Positions 1-7,914 of a stretch of DNA of 64,000 nt are shown here, in pieces; the first letter of the stretch is position 1; each line of letters opens with the position of its first letter. Both the position numbers and the translations under genes were made by a program. The notes under the pieces were generated by a model. The model saw only the letters and a program-made list of their open reading frames with translations. It did no database searches and was not told where the DNA came from. Origin of the DNA: Flavobacterium channae (GTDB lineage Bacteria > Bacteroidota > Bacteroidia > Flavobacteriales > Flavobacteriaceae); assembly GCF_021172165.1 (NCBI RefSeq), contig NZ_CP089096.1, positions 868,001-932,000 of the forward strand, given 5' to 3'.

Positions 1-2
1 TT

Positions 3-1274
3 TTTTCGTTTGCTCAAGATTCAATTGTTTGGAAGTCAAAAAGAGATATAATTAAAATTCCTTTTGAACTTTCTCACAATCTGATGATAGTAGATGTTGT
101 TTTTAATGGAGTGAAATTGAAAATGATTGCCGATACTGGAGCGTCTAAAAGTATTGTTTTTAGTTTACCAGAAAATGATTCTTTAGAAGTTAAAGAAGCG
201 AATTTAATATCTATTTCAGGTGCTGGAATCAGTGAAAAAGTTGAAGGCTATTTGTCTAAAAAAAATACACTTCAAATTCATGGATTTCAAGACAATAACT
301 TTGAAGCAATATTTGTATTTAATCACGATATTAGTTTGGTAAATAAATTAGGTATTCCGATTAACGGAATTTTGGGAAGTTCTTTTTTTAAAAAGTATTT
401 GGTCGAAATTGATTATGAGAGAAAGAAGATATTCTTGCATAAATCAAAGCAAAAAAAGCTTAAAAAAATAGCCAATGATTATGTGGAATCAACAATTGAA
501 ATTAATAAATCAAGACCTTATATATTTTTAAAAACCAAGCTTGAGAATGAGATAGATGATTTAAAACTTTTGTTTGATACTGGCTTAGGAGATGGATTAT
601 GGTTGTTTGAAAACGATAAAATTAAAAGTAATTCCATCTTTTTTATTGATTATTTAGGGAAAGGTCTTTCAGGTGATATTTTTGGAAAAAAGTCTAGGGT
701 AGAAGAAGTAACTTTAGAAAATAATGTTCTTAAAGGAGTTTTAGTTTCATATCCTGATATTAATTATTTCGATAAGACGATGATTGTTGATAAGCGAAAC
801 GGATCTCTTGGAGGTGAAGTAATTAAAAGATTCAACTGGATTTTAGATTATGAAAACCAAAAGGTATATTTTAGAAAAAACACACTTTTTGATAAACCTT
901 TTAATTACAACATGGCCGGAATTGAAGTGCAACATAGTGGATTTCATGTTATAAGTGAAAAAATGGAGAATGCGTTTTCAACAAATGTTATTAATTTGGA
1001 CAACAGAGGTGTTGATTATTCTTCTGAGAGATTTATTTTCGAATTAAAACCAAATTTTGAAATTTATTCGGTAAGAAAAGATTCTCCAGGCGATAAGGCA
1101 GGACTTCTAATAGGTGATAAAATAATTGAAATTAACAATAGACCAGCTCATAAACTTTCTATCCAAAGTATAACCGACTTGTTTCAATCAGAAGAAGGTA
1201 AACCAATAACAATAGTTGTTGAACGAGAAGGTAAAATACTAACGTTCAAATTTAATTTAGAAAAAGTACTATAA
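3..1274 (+). CDS. Aspartyl protease family protein with C-terminal PDZ domain (5' end outside window)
   Basis: Retropepsin-like aspartyl protease, probably exported and acting in the periplasm or at the outer membrane. The first in-frame ATG is at 84, but the frame stays open to the window edge and reads FSFAQDS just before it. That looks like the end of a signal peptide with cleavage after AQ, so the true start is probably upstream of the window and this entry is 5'-partial. Counting from the ATG at 84, a DTGAS active-site loop sits near residue 18 and a second DTG (LLFDTGLGD) near residue 164, as expected for a two-lobed or duplicated retropepsin fold. The last ~70 residues form a PDZ-like domain (SVRKDSPGDKAGLLIGDKI). 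It converges on the DUF1573 gene and shares its terminator. The substrate cannot be read from sequence. The family call is firm. Confidence 0.85.
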   Translation, partial: FSFAQDSIVWKSKRDIIKIPFELSHNLMIVDVVFNGVKLKMIADTGASKSIVFSLPENDSLEVKEANLISISGAGISEKVEGYLSKKNTLQIHGFQDNNFEAIFVFNHDISLVNKLGIPINGILGSSFFKKYLVEIDYERKKIFLHKSKQKKLKKIANDYVESTIEINKSRPYIFLKTKLENEIDDLKLLFDTGLGDGLWLFENDKIKSNSIFFIDYLGKGLSGDIFGKKSRVEEVTLENNVLKGVLVSYPDINYFDKTMIVDKRNGSLGGEVIKRFNWILDYENQKVYFRKNTLFDKPFNYNMAGIEVQHSGFHVISEKMENAFSTNVINLDNRGVDYSSERFIFELKPNFEIYSVRKDSPGDKAGLLIGDKIIEINNRPAHKLSIQSITDLFQSEEGKPITIVVEREGKILTFKFNLEKVL

Positions 1275-1275
1275 A

Positions 1276-1304
1276 AAAAGTCCCAATTTAATTGGGACTT
1301 TTAT
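1276..1304. terminator. Bidirectional intrinsic terminator
   Basis: A perfect stem AAGTCCCAATT/AATTGGGACTT flanked by A-rich and T-rich tails lies between two convergent stop codons, so it can end transcription from both sides. Confidence 0.85.
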
Positions 1305-1733
1305 TTATGAATTTGGAAATGTTTTCTTTTTTACCAGAGGACTAACTTCTTCTTTAACAATTACAGTTCCTTTGATTCGTAATGGCACCATTCCGTTAGG
1401 TTTGTTAATTGCATTAGTTTCAATAGTAATTGTTTTACTTATCGGTCCTGGGTTCATGTTGTATTGTACTTTGATTTGGCTTTTAGCACCTGGAGCAATT
1501 GGTTCTTTTGGCCATTCTGGAACAGTACAACCGCAACTTGATTTTGCGTTTTTAATAATTAAAGGCTCATCACCAGTGTTTGTAAATTCGAAAACTCTAA
1601 TACCATCATCCTTTCCTTTTTCTACTTCTCCATAATTTATGGTTTCCTCTTTAAATTCAATCTTTGCGCCAGATTGAGCAAAGGAAGATATTCCGATTAA
1701 TACAGTTAAATAAACAAGTAATTTTTTCATCAT
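1305..1733 (-). CDS. DUF1573 domain-containing exported protein
   Basis: 142-residue exported protein of the DUF1573 family, which is abundant in Bacteroidetes and has no settled function. Residues 1-20 (two adjacent Met codons, then KKLLVYLTVLIGISSFAQ) form a typical signal peptide. The rest is an Ig/ASPM-like beta domain with the family core: FEFTNTGDEPLIIKNAKSSCGCTVP, split here as FEFTNTGDEPL near 50 and the hallmark SCGCT at about 66-70. It stands alone, convergent with the upstream aspartyl protease gene. Similar domains are found on surface or periplasmic proteins; a structural or adaptor role is inference only. Confidence 0.85.
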   Translation of the reverse strand: MMKKLLVYLTVLIGISSFAQSGAKIEFKEETINYGEVEKGKDDGIRVFEFTNTGDEPLIIKNAKSSCGCTVPEWPKEPIAPGAKSQIKVQYNMNPGPISKTITIETNAINKPNGMVPLRIKGTVIVKEEVSPLVKKKTFPNS

Positions 1734-1822
1734 CTTATAAATTAATAGGTTGTTGTAAAATTAATTAAATATAAGCAACCAACAAACTACTCCTAACATT
1801 TTTTTTATTTTCGTTATATAGT

Positions 1823-1830
1823 TACTTTTG
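1823..1830 (+). promoter_or_regulatory. Probable valS promoter (-7 element TACTTTTG)
   Basis: Matches the Bacteroidetes -7 consensus TAnnTTTG. No clear -33 TTG is present at the expected distance. It would give a leader of roughly 90 nt before valS. In that leader I see only AT-rich sequence with no clear T-box or attenuator. Confidence 0.4.
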
Positions 1831-1929
1831 CATTTAGTAATACAAAAAATATACCAAACTAAGTTTTGGAAAGTTAAATGAACAATTTAATAGTTCATTA
1901 ATTCAATAATTAAATAAGAAAAATATATA

Positions 1930-4557
1930 ATGATTCCTGCACAATTCAACGCAAAAGAAGTAGAACAGAAATGGTATGATTACTGGATGAAAAATGATTA
2001 TTTCACCTCTAAGCCAGACCATAGAACGCCTTATACCATTGTAATTCCGCCACCAAATGTTACCGGAGTTTTACACATGGGACATATGTTGAATAATACC
2101 ATTCAAGATGTATTAATTCGTCGTGCGCGTTTAAAAGGCTTCAACGCTTGTTGGGTGCCAGGAACAGACCATGCCTCAATTGCAACCGAAGCGAAAGTAG
2201 TAGCGAAGTTAAAAGAAGAAGGCATCAATAAAAACGATTTAACTCGTGAAGAATTCCTAAAACACGCTTGGGATTGGACCGAAAAATACGGTGGAACCAT
2301 CTTAGAACAATTAAAACAATTAGGTTGTTCTTGCGATTGGAGTCGTACAAAATTTACAATGGATGACGATATGTCTGCTTCTGTAATTAAATCGTTTGTA
2401 GATTTATATAACAAAGGAATGATTTATCGCGGTTACCGCATGGTAAACTGGGATCCAGAAGCAAAAACAACATTGTCTGATGAGGAAGTTATCTTCGAAG
2501 AACGTCAAGGGAAGTTATATTTCTTAAAATATAAAATTGAAGGTTCTGAAGATTTCTTAACGGTTGCCACTACACGCCCTGAAACTATTTTTGGAGATAC
2601 TGCAATCTGTATCAATCCAAATGATGAACGTTTTACACATTTAAAAGGGAAGAAAGCTATTGTTCCTATTTGTGGTAGAGTAGTGCCAATTATCGAAGAC
2701 GAATATGTAGATGTAGAATTTGGTACAGGATGTTTAAAAGTAACGCCTGCTCATGATACAAACGATAAAGTTTTAGGTGATAAACACAATTTAGAAATCA
2801 TCGATATTTTTAATGAAGATGCTTCTTTAAATTCTTTCGGGTTACACTATCAAGGAAAAGATAGATTTGTTGTTCGTGAAGAAATTGCTAAAGAACTAGA
2901 AACTATTGGAGCTTTAGCAAAAACAGAAACGCATTTAAATAAAGTAGGAACTTCTGAAAGAACAAAAGCGGTAATCGAACCAAGATTATCTGATCAATGG
3001 TTCTTAAAAATGGAAGAATTAGTTAAACCAGCTATCAAAGCCGTTTTAGAATCAGACGAAATCAAATTATATCCAAGTCGTTTTAACAATACCTATGCGC
3101 ATTGGTTAAACAACATTCGCGATTGGAACATTTCCCGTCAATTATGGTGGGGACAACAAATTCCGGCTTACTATTATGGTGATGGAAAAGAAGATTTTGT
3201 TGTTGCTGAATCAAAAGAAGAAGCTTTAGCTTTAGCGCAAGCAAAAACAAACAATAGTCAATTAACTGCAAATGACTTAACACAAGATGCTGATGCTTTA
3301 GACACATGGTTTTCATCATGGTTATGGCCAATGGCTGTTTTTGGAGGCGTTTTAAATCCTGAAAGTGAAGATTTTAAATATTATTATCCAACGAACGATT
3401 TAGTTACGGGTCCAGATATTTTATTCTTCTGGGTAGCGCGTATGATTATTGCAGGTTATGAATATGCAGGCGAAAAACCATTCTCAAATGTATATTTGAC
3501 AGGATTAGTACGTGATAAGCAAGGTCGTAAAATGTCGAAATCTTTAGGAAATTCTCCTGAACCATTGGGACTAATTGAAAAATTTGGTGCCGATGGTGTT
3601 CGTGTTGGATTATTACTAAGTGCTTCGGCAGGAAACGATATTTTATTCGACGAAGAATTATGCAACCAAGGAAAAGGTTTCTCTAACAAAATTTGGAATG
3701 CTTTCAAACTGATAAAAGGTTGGGAAGTTGCCGATATTGCACAACCAGAAGCATCTAAAGTTGCTATTGAATGGTACGAAGCGAAGTTGCAACAAACCTT
3801 AGCTGAAATCGAAGATAACTTTAGTAAATACAGATTGTCAGATGCTTTAATGGCAATTTACAAATTGGTTTGGGACGATTTCTGTTCGTGGTTCTTAGAA
3901 ATGATCAAACCAGGATATCAACAACCTATAGATCGTGCTACGTTTGATAAAGCAATTGAAATGTTAGAAAATAACTTGAAATTGTTACATCCGTTTATGC
4001 CATTCTTAACAGAAGAAATTTGGCATCACATTGCTGAGAGAACGCCAGAGCAAGCGTTAATAGTTTCTGAATGGGCAGTAATGAAATCGTATGACGAAAA
4101 ATTAATTACCGATTTTGATTTTGCTACCGAAGTTATTTCTGGAATTAGAACAATTAGAAAAGATAAAAACATTCCGTTTAAAGATACTATTGAGTTGAAA
4201 GTGGTGAACAATGAAAAAGCTTCTACATATTTTGATACGGTAATTATGAAATTAGGTAATGTTGTAGATTTAGTTTACGTTCAAGAAAAAGTAGATGGCG
4301 CATTATCATATCGTGTAAAATCTAACGAATATTTTATCCCAATTACGGGTAATATTGATGTTGAAGCCGAAGTTGCTAAATTAACCGAAGAGTTAAAATA
4401 TACGCAAGGTTTCTTACGCTCGGTGCAAGGGAAATTGTCTAACGAAAAATTTGTTAGCGGTGCACCAGAACAAGTAATTGCAAACGAACGCAAAAAAGAA
4501 GCCGATGCTTTAGCTAAAATTGCTACTTTAGAACAAAGTATTGCAAGTTTAAAATAG
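1930..4557 (+). CDS. valS: Valyl-tRNA synthetase
   Basis: Charges tRNA-Val with valine in the cytoplasm. 875 residues, normal for a bacterial ValRS. It carries the class I signatures HMGH at residues 49-52 and KMSKS at 534-538. The N-terminal [13 protein letters not shown] block is diagnostic of ValRS rather than IleRS or LeuRS. The editing domain lies between ([12 protein letters not shown], then [15 protein letters not shown]). The anticodon-binding domain follows KMSKS, and the last ~70 residues ([19 protein letters not shown] onward) form the coiled-coil tRNA arm typical of ValRS. It is a single gene with its own terminator. The start at 1930 fits the family N-terminus. Confidence 0.98.
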   Translation: MIPAQFNAKEVEQKWYDYWMKNDYFTSKPDHRTPYTIVIPPPNVTGVLHMGHMLNNTIQDVLIRRARLKGFNACWVPGTDHASIATEAKVVAKLKEEGINKNDLTREEFLKHAWDWTEKYGGTILEQLKQLGCSCDWSRTKFTMDDDMSASVIKSFVDLYNKGMIYRGYRMVNWDPEAKTTLSDEEVIFEERQGKLYFLKYKIEGSEDFLTVATTRPETIFGDTAICINPNDERFTHLKGKKAIVPICGRVVPIIEDEYVDVEFGTGCLKVTPAHDTNDKVLGDKHNLEIIDIFNEDASLNSFGLHYQGKDRFVVREEIAKELETIGALAKTETHLNKVGTSERTKAVIEPRLSDQWFLKMEELVKPAIKAVLESDEIKLYPSRFNNTYAHWLNNIRDWNISRQLWWGQQIPAYYYGDGKEDFVVAESKEEALALAQAKTNNSQLTANDLTQDADALDTWFSSWLWPMAVFGGVLNPESEDFKYYYPTNDLVTGPDILFFWVARMIIAGYEYAGEKPFSNVYLTGLVRDKQGRKMSKSLGNSPEPLGLIEKFGADGVRVGLLLSASAGNDILFDEELCNQGKGFSNKIWNAFKLIKGWEVADIAQPEASKVAIEWYEAKLQQTLAEIEDNFSKYRLSDALMAIYKLVWDDFCSWFLEMIKPGYQQPIDRATFDKAIEMLENNLKLLHPFMPFLTEEIWHHIAERTPEQALIVSEWAVMKSYDEKLITDFDFATEVISGIRTIRKDKNIPFKDTIELKVVNNEKASTYFDTVIMKLGNVVDLVYVQEKVDGALSYRVKSNEYFIPITGNIDVEAEVAKLTEELKYTQGFLRSVQGKLSNEKFVSGAPEQVIANERKKEADALAKIATLEQSIASLK

Positions 4558-4574
4558 TATTTCAGAATCTAAAT

Positions 4575-4608
4575 AAAAAATCCCGAGTGTGAGCTCGGGA
4601 TTTTTTTA
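4575..4608 (+). terminator. valS intrinsic terminator
   Basis: Stem TCCCGAG(T) / (G)CTCGGGA followed by a run of T. The same stem type (TCCCGA...TCGGGA) with the same following sequence is found at 62755-62787, next to the second cassette locus. Confidence 0.85.
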
Positions 4609-4631
4609 TACTTTATAAATGGTGAGTAGCC
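4608..4631 (+). repeat. 24-bp junction repeat between terminator and cassette site (copy 1)
   Basis: This segment, ending AAATGGTGAGTAGCC, recurs at 62789-62812 (ending AAATGGCGAGTAGCC) in the same place: immediately after a TCCCGA-type terminator and before a TAACG cassette site. The two copies differ at two positions. It contains a small palindrome GGY-GAGTA-GCC. It marks the shared left boundary of both cassette loci. Confidence 0.7.
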
Positions 4632-4643
4632 TAGATGTCTTTT

Positions 4644-4774
4644 TAACGTTTTGTGGCTTGCTCTCAGTGGCGATGAACCAACACCAAGCCATTACAAATA
4701 TAACAAAACATTCCATTCAGCAGCGGATTTTCCGCAGGAAAATCCGGAAGTAGCCATTGAAGCAAACCGCTGTT
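4644..4774. repeat. attC-like recombination site, copy A1 (131 bp)
   Basis: Begins TAACG and ends CGCTGTT. It is 131 bp and matches 63824-63954 at all but five positions. The outer arms fold: GTGGCTTGCTCTCAGTGGC (4653-4671) pairs with GCCATTGAAGCAAACCGC (4753-4770), with G-T wobbles and one bulged C. A second perfect hairpin with arms CGGATTTTCC/GGAAAATCCG (4724-4746) sits inside. On the minus strand it directly follows the stop codon of the 4789-5688 gene. This is the position and architecture of an integron attC site (R'' arm, bulged helix, R' arm), although the box sequences are not the classical ones. Confidence 0.7.
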
Positions 4775-5699
4775 GCCCACAGTATTTTTCAATTTGTTAA
4801 TGTCATTTCTATTGCTAAAAGTCCAAATTTATTTATGTATTCTTTTGGGTGATTGGTTTTCGTATCAAAAGCCTTAACTTTTTCCCATTTCCCATTTTTA
4901 TAAGTCCAGCTATTCTCGTCTGTTTCACTCGGTAATAATCCAACTTTAGGTTCGTACATTATTTTTTCTATTCGCTTTTTAGAATCTTTTATTGGAAATG
5001 AAGGTTTGAATACATTTTCTGGTATAATTAACCACTCATAACTAATAAAAACTCCGTTTTTTGGGAACATAATATCTAATTCCGACAAATCCAGCTCGAT
5101 ATTTTCCGTTCCTTTTTTTACAATTCCAATAATGTTTTTATTGTAAATAGGATGTTTTGGTTCTCCATTTTCTCCTATAGAGTAAATTCTAACATTAAAT
5201 TTTGCATTTTTAATGTTACTGTAAATCCTAAATTTTAATTTATTAAGATAAGGTGTTTTTGAGTAACTTGAGTCAAATGGAAAATATCTTGCTTTTATTT
5301 CGGGTTTGTCAAAAGAGGCATAATAATAACCAACATCCAAATCATTAAATTTCCCAATTACGATTTCTTTTTGTTTTTTTGTTGAACTAATTATGACTTC
5401 ATTCAATTCTGTTATTTTAGGACTTAGAACTATTTTTTCTGAAATTGACGATATTTCAATTCTCTTTTTTTCGTATCCTAAACTTGATAATATTAAAAAT
5501 TTACCACTAGTAATATCTATTGAAAATTCGCCTTTTTCATTAGAAGTTGTTCCAATGTTTTCATTTTCAATCCAAATATTTACATAAGGTATAACCGATT
5601 TCGTTTCACTGTCAATAATTACTGCTCTTAATTGGCAAAAACTAAAATTTGAAATAAATAGGATTATGATTGCAAGTATTTTTTTCATATTGTGGGCAA
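4647..5699 (-). mobile_element. Integron-like single-gene cassette, locus 1
   Basis: On the minus strand the unit starts TTGCCCACAAT, then the ATG of an unknown gene. The gene ends with TGA, then exactly 7 nt, then TGTGGGCAAC, and then the attC-like site. The 10-mers GTTGCCCACA (5691-5700) and TGTGGGCAAC (minus strand, 4772-4781) are perfect inverted repeats. In integrons the cassette's leading TTRRRY and the first arm of its own attC are complementary in this same way, because both belong to one circular cassette. No integrase is present. The function of the site as a recombination target is inference. Confidence 0.6.
4789..5688 (-). CDS. Exported protein with CarboxypepD_reg-like domain, cassette-borne, function unknown
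   Basis: 299 residues. Residues 1-19 (MKKILAIIILFISNFSFCQ) are a signal peptide. Residues ~20-95 form a carboxypeptidase-regulatory-like beta domain (IPYVNIWIENENIGTTSNEKGEF), as found at the N-terminus of many TonB-linked and surface proteins of Bacteroidetes. The remaining ~200 residues are not recognised; no TonB-dependent barrel follows. The start codon lies only about 2 nt after the 10-bp boundary repeat of the cassette, and the stop lies 7 nt from the other boundary. The gene therefore fills the cassette completely. It was probably acquired horizontally, judging by the packaging rather than by base composition. Confidence 0.75.
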   Translation of the reverse strand: MKKILAIIILFISNFSFCQLRAVIIDSETKSVIPYVNIWIENENIGTTSNEKGEFSIDITSGKFLILSSLGYEKKRIEISSISEKIVLSPKITELNEVIISSTKKQKEIVIGKFNDLDVGYYYASFDKPEIKARYFPFDSSYSKTPYLNKLKFRIYSNIKNAKFNVRIYSIGENGEPKHPIYNKNIIGIVKKGTENIELDLSELDIMFPKNGVFISYEWLIIPENVFKPSFPIKDSKKRIEKIMYEPKVGLLPSETDENSWTYKNGKWEKVKAFDTKTNHPKEYINKFGLLAIEMTLTN

Positions 5700-5706
5700 C
5701 TTGTTT

Positions 5707-5791
5707 ATATGTATGACTGCGTCATACATATCTCTCTATTTTTGGGTAGATATGTATGATAAACATCATACATTATTTTTTCAAAAATAAT
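5707..5791. repeat. Cluster of three palindromes upstream of the cassette gene
   Basis: Perfect inverted repeats: ATATGTATGAC/GTCATACATAT (5707-5731, 3-nt loop), ATGTATGAT/ATCATACAT (5752-5773, 4-nt loop) and ATTATTTTT/AAAAATAAT (5772-5791). The first two share the ATGTATGA arm. They lie between the cassette boundary at 5700 and the hpf terminator, where a promoter, operator or integration site for the minus-strand cassette gene would be. Which of these is not decidable by eye. Confidence 0.6.
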
Positions 5792-5849
5792 GAAATAATC
5801 TTACAAATTATCTAACAGCGCACAGTTTCAATTGTGTTTTTTAATCATT

Positions 5850-5882
5850 AAAAATCCCAAGCTTAATGCTCGGGATTTTTTT
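5850..5882 (-). terminator. hpf intrinsic terminator
   Basis: Imperfect stem TCCCAAGC/GCTCGGGA with an A-run on the left, which is a T-run on the minus strand, downstream of the minus-strand gene ending at 5897. The T-run on the right may also allow plus-strand termination. Confidence 0.7.
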
Positions 5883-5896
5883 ATTTCAATAAAGAA

Positions 5897-6211
5897 TTAA
5901 TGTTCTTTAATTTTTTCTAATGTTGCATCTAAAGCACGTTCTATTTTTTCAAGAGCGGCAAAAAATACTTTTTCTGTTGTGTCTGCAAAAGCGGTTACAA
6001 CTAGTGGTTGTTTTTTTTCAACTCGAGCTTCAATTACACACTTTTTATCGTTTGTTCCTGGTTTACTTCCGTTTTCATCACTTATATGAACTTCAACTCT
6101 TGTTACTATAGCATCAAAACGCTCTAAGGTGTTGTTTATTTCTTCAGTAAAAAAGTCATTGAAACGGCTGCTTCCTTCAATATTTTTATCGGTGTTTATT
6201 TGAACTAACAT
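5897..6211 (-). CDS. hpf: Ribosome hibernation promoting factor (HPF/YfiA, short form)
   Basis: 104 residues, the size of the short HPF/RaiA family (sigma-54 modulation protein / S30AE). These proteins bind the 30S decoding region in stationary phase and keep ribosomes inactive. The fold is recognisable: initial strand VQINTDKNIEGSSRFNDF, acidic helix, VEVHISDENGSK, CVIEARVEKKQPLVVTAFADTTEKVFFAALEKI (quoted in parts) and a basic-acidic C-terminal helix. It lacks the long C-terminal dimerisation domain of long HPF. A single gene; not in an rpoN context. Confidence 0.9.
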   Translation of the reverse strand: MLVQINTDKNIEGSSRFNDFFTEEINNTLERFDAIVTRVEVHISDENGSKPGTNDKKCVIEARVEKKQPLVVTAFADTTEKVFFAALEKIERALDATLEKIKEH

Positions 6212-6271
6212 AAGAATTGGTTTTAAAAATTAATTGCACTTAAAGTTACGAAATTTCTTTCGATTTTGAAA

Positions 6272-6505
6272 TTAATTTATGTTAAATAACTCCTGATTGT
6301 TATCGTCTAAATATTCTAAAAGATCACCCGGCTGACAATCCAATACTTTGCAAATTGCAAGTAAAGTGCTAAATCGTATTGCTCTTGCTTTTCCGGTTTT
6401 AAGAATCGATAAGTTTACCAACGTAATTTCCACTTTTTCGGATAACTCGTTTAAAGACATTTTACGTTTGGCCATCATAACATCTAGGTTGACTACTATA
6501 GGCAT
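6272..6505 (-). CDS. Small XRE/Cro-CI-type HTH regulator (paralogue of 50738-50944)
   Basis: 77 residues, almost entirely a helix-turn-helix of the Cro/C1 (YozG-like) type: KRKMSLNELSEKVEITLVNL followed by LKTGKARAIRF and ICKVLDCQPGDLLEY. It is roughly 80% identical to the 68-residue regulator at 50738-50944, differing mainly in helix 3 (ITLVNL versus LTLSNL) and the C-terminus. The other copy is coupled to a DUF2975 membrane protein; this one has no such partner. It is preceded by a ~400-base stretch without a gene. Targets unknown. Short regulators of this type often control their own operon and the membrane partner. Confidence 0.85.
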   Translation of the reverse strand: MPIVVNLDVMMAKRKMSLNELSEKVEITLVNLSILKTGKARAIRFSTLLAICKVLDCQPGDLLEYLDDNNQELFNIN

Positions 6506-6877
6506 ATTTTATAAATTTGGTTTCAGTTAAAATTTCCCGAACCTCTCTTTAAAATTTAGAATAAAAAAATACTCATAAACAATAAATTTTTAATCAAAAT
6601 CACTAAATAAATTAAAAAACGCTGCATTTCTATTAGTTTTATTATGTTGCTTTAATAAGAAAGAGGGGGTAAGGATCACTTCTAAAAAGACAAGTGCAAA
6701 TTACAAGAAAGCCAGAAAAGTGTTGCTGTAGTTTTTCTGCAGTTTTTGTTAAAGTTTGAATTTGGGTAATAAAAAAATCCTGCAATCAAGCACGCATTTT
6801 TCTATTCTTTTTATAAGTTTTGAAAATCAAATATTTAAATAAAAAATAGTTTTCCTATAAAGTACTTGATGTTTTTC
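6506..6877. other. Intergenic stretch without a recognised gene
   Basis: About 370 AT-rich bases before the next promoter. I see no ORF of note on either strand, no tRNA-like segment and no DUF2975 remnant. A weak stem CAGAAAA (6713-6719) / TTTTCTG (6733-6739) followed by TTTTTG could be a plus-strand terminator or part of a small RNA. GAGGGGGTAAGGATCAC near 6663 is the only G-rich patch. Nothing can be named. Confidence 0.4.
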
Positions 6878-6885
6878 TATCTTTG
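6878..6885 (+). promoter_or_regulatory. Promoter -7 element TATCTTTG
   Basis: Perfect TAnnTTTG match 21 nt before the ATG at 6907. It shows that the upstream in-frame TTG at 6883 cannot be the start. Confidence 0.6.
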
Positions 6886-6906
6886 GTAAAAATTAAATTA
6901 CTCAAA

Positions 6907-7479
6907 ATGAAAACTAGAATTCTAATCATTGCATTATTTTTATTTCAATCTTTTACACTTTTAGCACAAGATATGGCTTCATTAAAAGTAGAAGCATTAA
7001 AGTCTTACAAGGCAAGTGTAACTATGAATTTTGATGCGATTTTTGAAACTACATATCCAAAAGTTTTTGATATTATTCCGCAAGATCAAATGAAAGAAAT
7101 GTTTGGCCAAATGATGGATAATGAACAATTCTCTATTAAATTGGTTGAAGTTGAACCAAATTTTTCTTTTGGCGAAATTAAAAAGATTGAAGGCAAATCC
7201 TTTTGTTTAGTAGATTACAATAATGTAATGACCATGAAGTTTAAAGAACCAATGGAAGATCCTGAATCTATGGTAGATATTTTCAAATCGTCTATGGCTG
7301 CAGATAAAGTTACTTATGATAAATTAACGGGTACTTTCAGAATCGAATTGCGTGCAACGCTTATTGCTGTGGCAGATGAATTGACTAAGAATAAATGGAA
7401 GTTTTTAAATAAAGACAAAAGCAATCAATTATTTTCGATGATTTTCAATGATAATATTAAAAAAGGATTAGGATTGTAA
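6907..7479 (+). CDS. Exported protein of unknown function
   Basis: 190 residues from the ATG at 6907. The reading frame extends to a TTG at 6883, but that lies inside the -7 element. Residues 1-21 (MKTRILIIALFLFQSFTLLAQ) are a signal peptide. The mature part is a mixed alpha/beta domain (VEALKSYKASVTMNFDAIFE; KLTGTFRIELRATLIAVADEL) with no motif I can assign. It resembles small exported proteins common in flavobacterial genomes. One base separates its stop from the next ATG, so the two genes are co-transcribed and probably translationally coupled. Confidence 0.8.
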   Translation: MKTRILIIALFLFQSFTLLAQDMASLKVEALKSYKASVTMNFDAIFETTYPKVFDIIPQDQMKEMFGQMMDNEQFSIKLVEVEPNFSFGEIKKIEGKSFCLVDYNNVMTMKFKEPMEDPESMVDIFKSSMAADKVTYDKLTGTFRIELRATLIAVADELTKNKWKFLNKDKSNQLFSMIFNDNIKKGLGL

Positions 7480-7480
7480 T

Positions 7481-7873
7481 ATGAATGAGAATACGATTGT
7501 TTATACCGAATTTTTCAATCACGTAAGAGATAGTATTGTAAATAAAACTTTTGCAAAGCTTACATTGGCTAAAACTATTGGAAAACCAGAATTGCAAAAT
7601 ATTTATGTAAGAACACTTGCGCAAGATGGTGTTTTGAAACTTTCGGTAACGTTTAAAATTTACAATGAAGGTTTGCAAGAAGTGGAAAAAATCATCAAAA
7701 TGGAAGATATGGAAGCCGAGTTAACGCCTTACATTGCTAATCCGTTTATGTCGGTTTTACTTTTTACTACAGAAGCCGATATTACTATGAAAATAAACAA
7801 AAAAAGAAATGCTAGCATTATTGAACAACCACCAACGTTCAAAAATGCAGATCAAAATTTAATTGATTTCTAA
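7481..7873 (+). CDS. Conserved hypothetical cytoplasmic protein
   Basis: 130 residues, no signal peptide or membrane segment. It reads as an alpha/beta domain (YTEFFNHVRDSIVNKTFAKL; LKLSVTFKIYNEGLQEVEKII) with a disordered C-terminal tail. I do not recognise the family. It directly follows the exported protein gene (1-nt gap), forming a two-gene operon that ends at a strong terminator. A functional link between the two is inferred only from this coupling. Confidence 0.75.
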   Translation: MNENTIVYTEFFNHVRDSIVNKTFAKLTLAKTIGKPELQNIYVRTLAQDGVLKLSVTFKIYNEGLQEVEKIIKMEDMEAELTPYIANPFMSVLLFTTEADITMKINKKRNASIIEQPPTFKNADQNLIDF

Positions 7874-7885
7874 AATATCTGAAAT

Positions 7886-7914
7886 AAAAAAGGCACTTTT
7901 AAGTGCCTTTTTTA
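7886..7914. terminator. Bidirectional intrinsic terminator
   Basis: Stem AAAAAGGCACTT/AAGTGCCTTTTT between convergent genes. Confidence 0.85.

Noticed and set aside
1372..1635. 87-residue hydrophobic plus-strand ORF over the DUF1573 gene
   Set aside because: Lies wholly opposite a convincing signal-peptide protein; its hydrophobicity follows from antisense codons.
1831..1929. T-box or attenuator in the valS leader
   Set aside because: The ~90-nt leader is AT-rich with no specifier-loop or antiterminator pattern and no terminator before the start.
4644..4774. Classical integron attC site
   Set aside because: The end boxes read TAACG / CGCTGTT and the cassette starts TTGCCC or TTACCA, which do not fit RYYYAAC and GTTRRRY. 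I therefore call it attC-like and not attC, and no integron integrase is in the window.
6506..6877. Small RNA or riboswitch in the 370-base gap
   Set aside because: Only one weak 7-bp stem with a short T-run is visible; no known RNA signature could be matched by eye.
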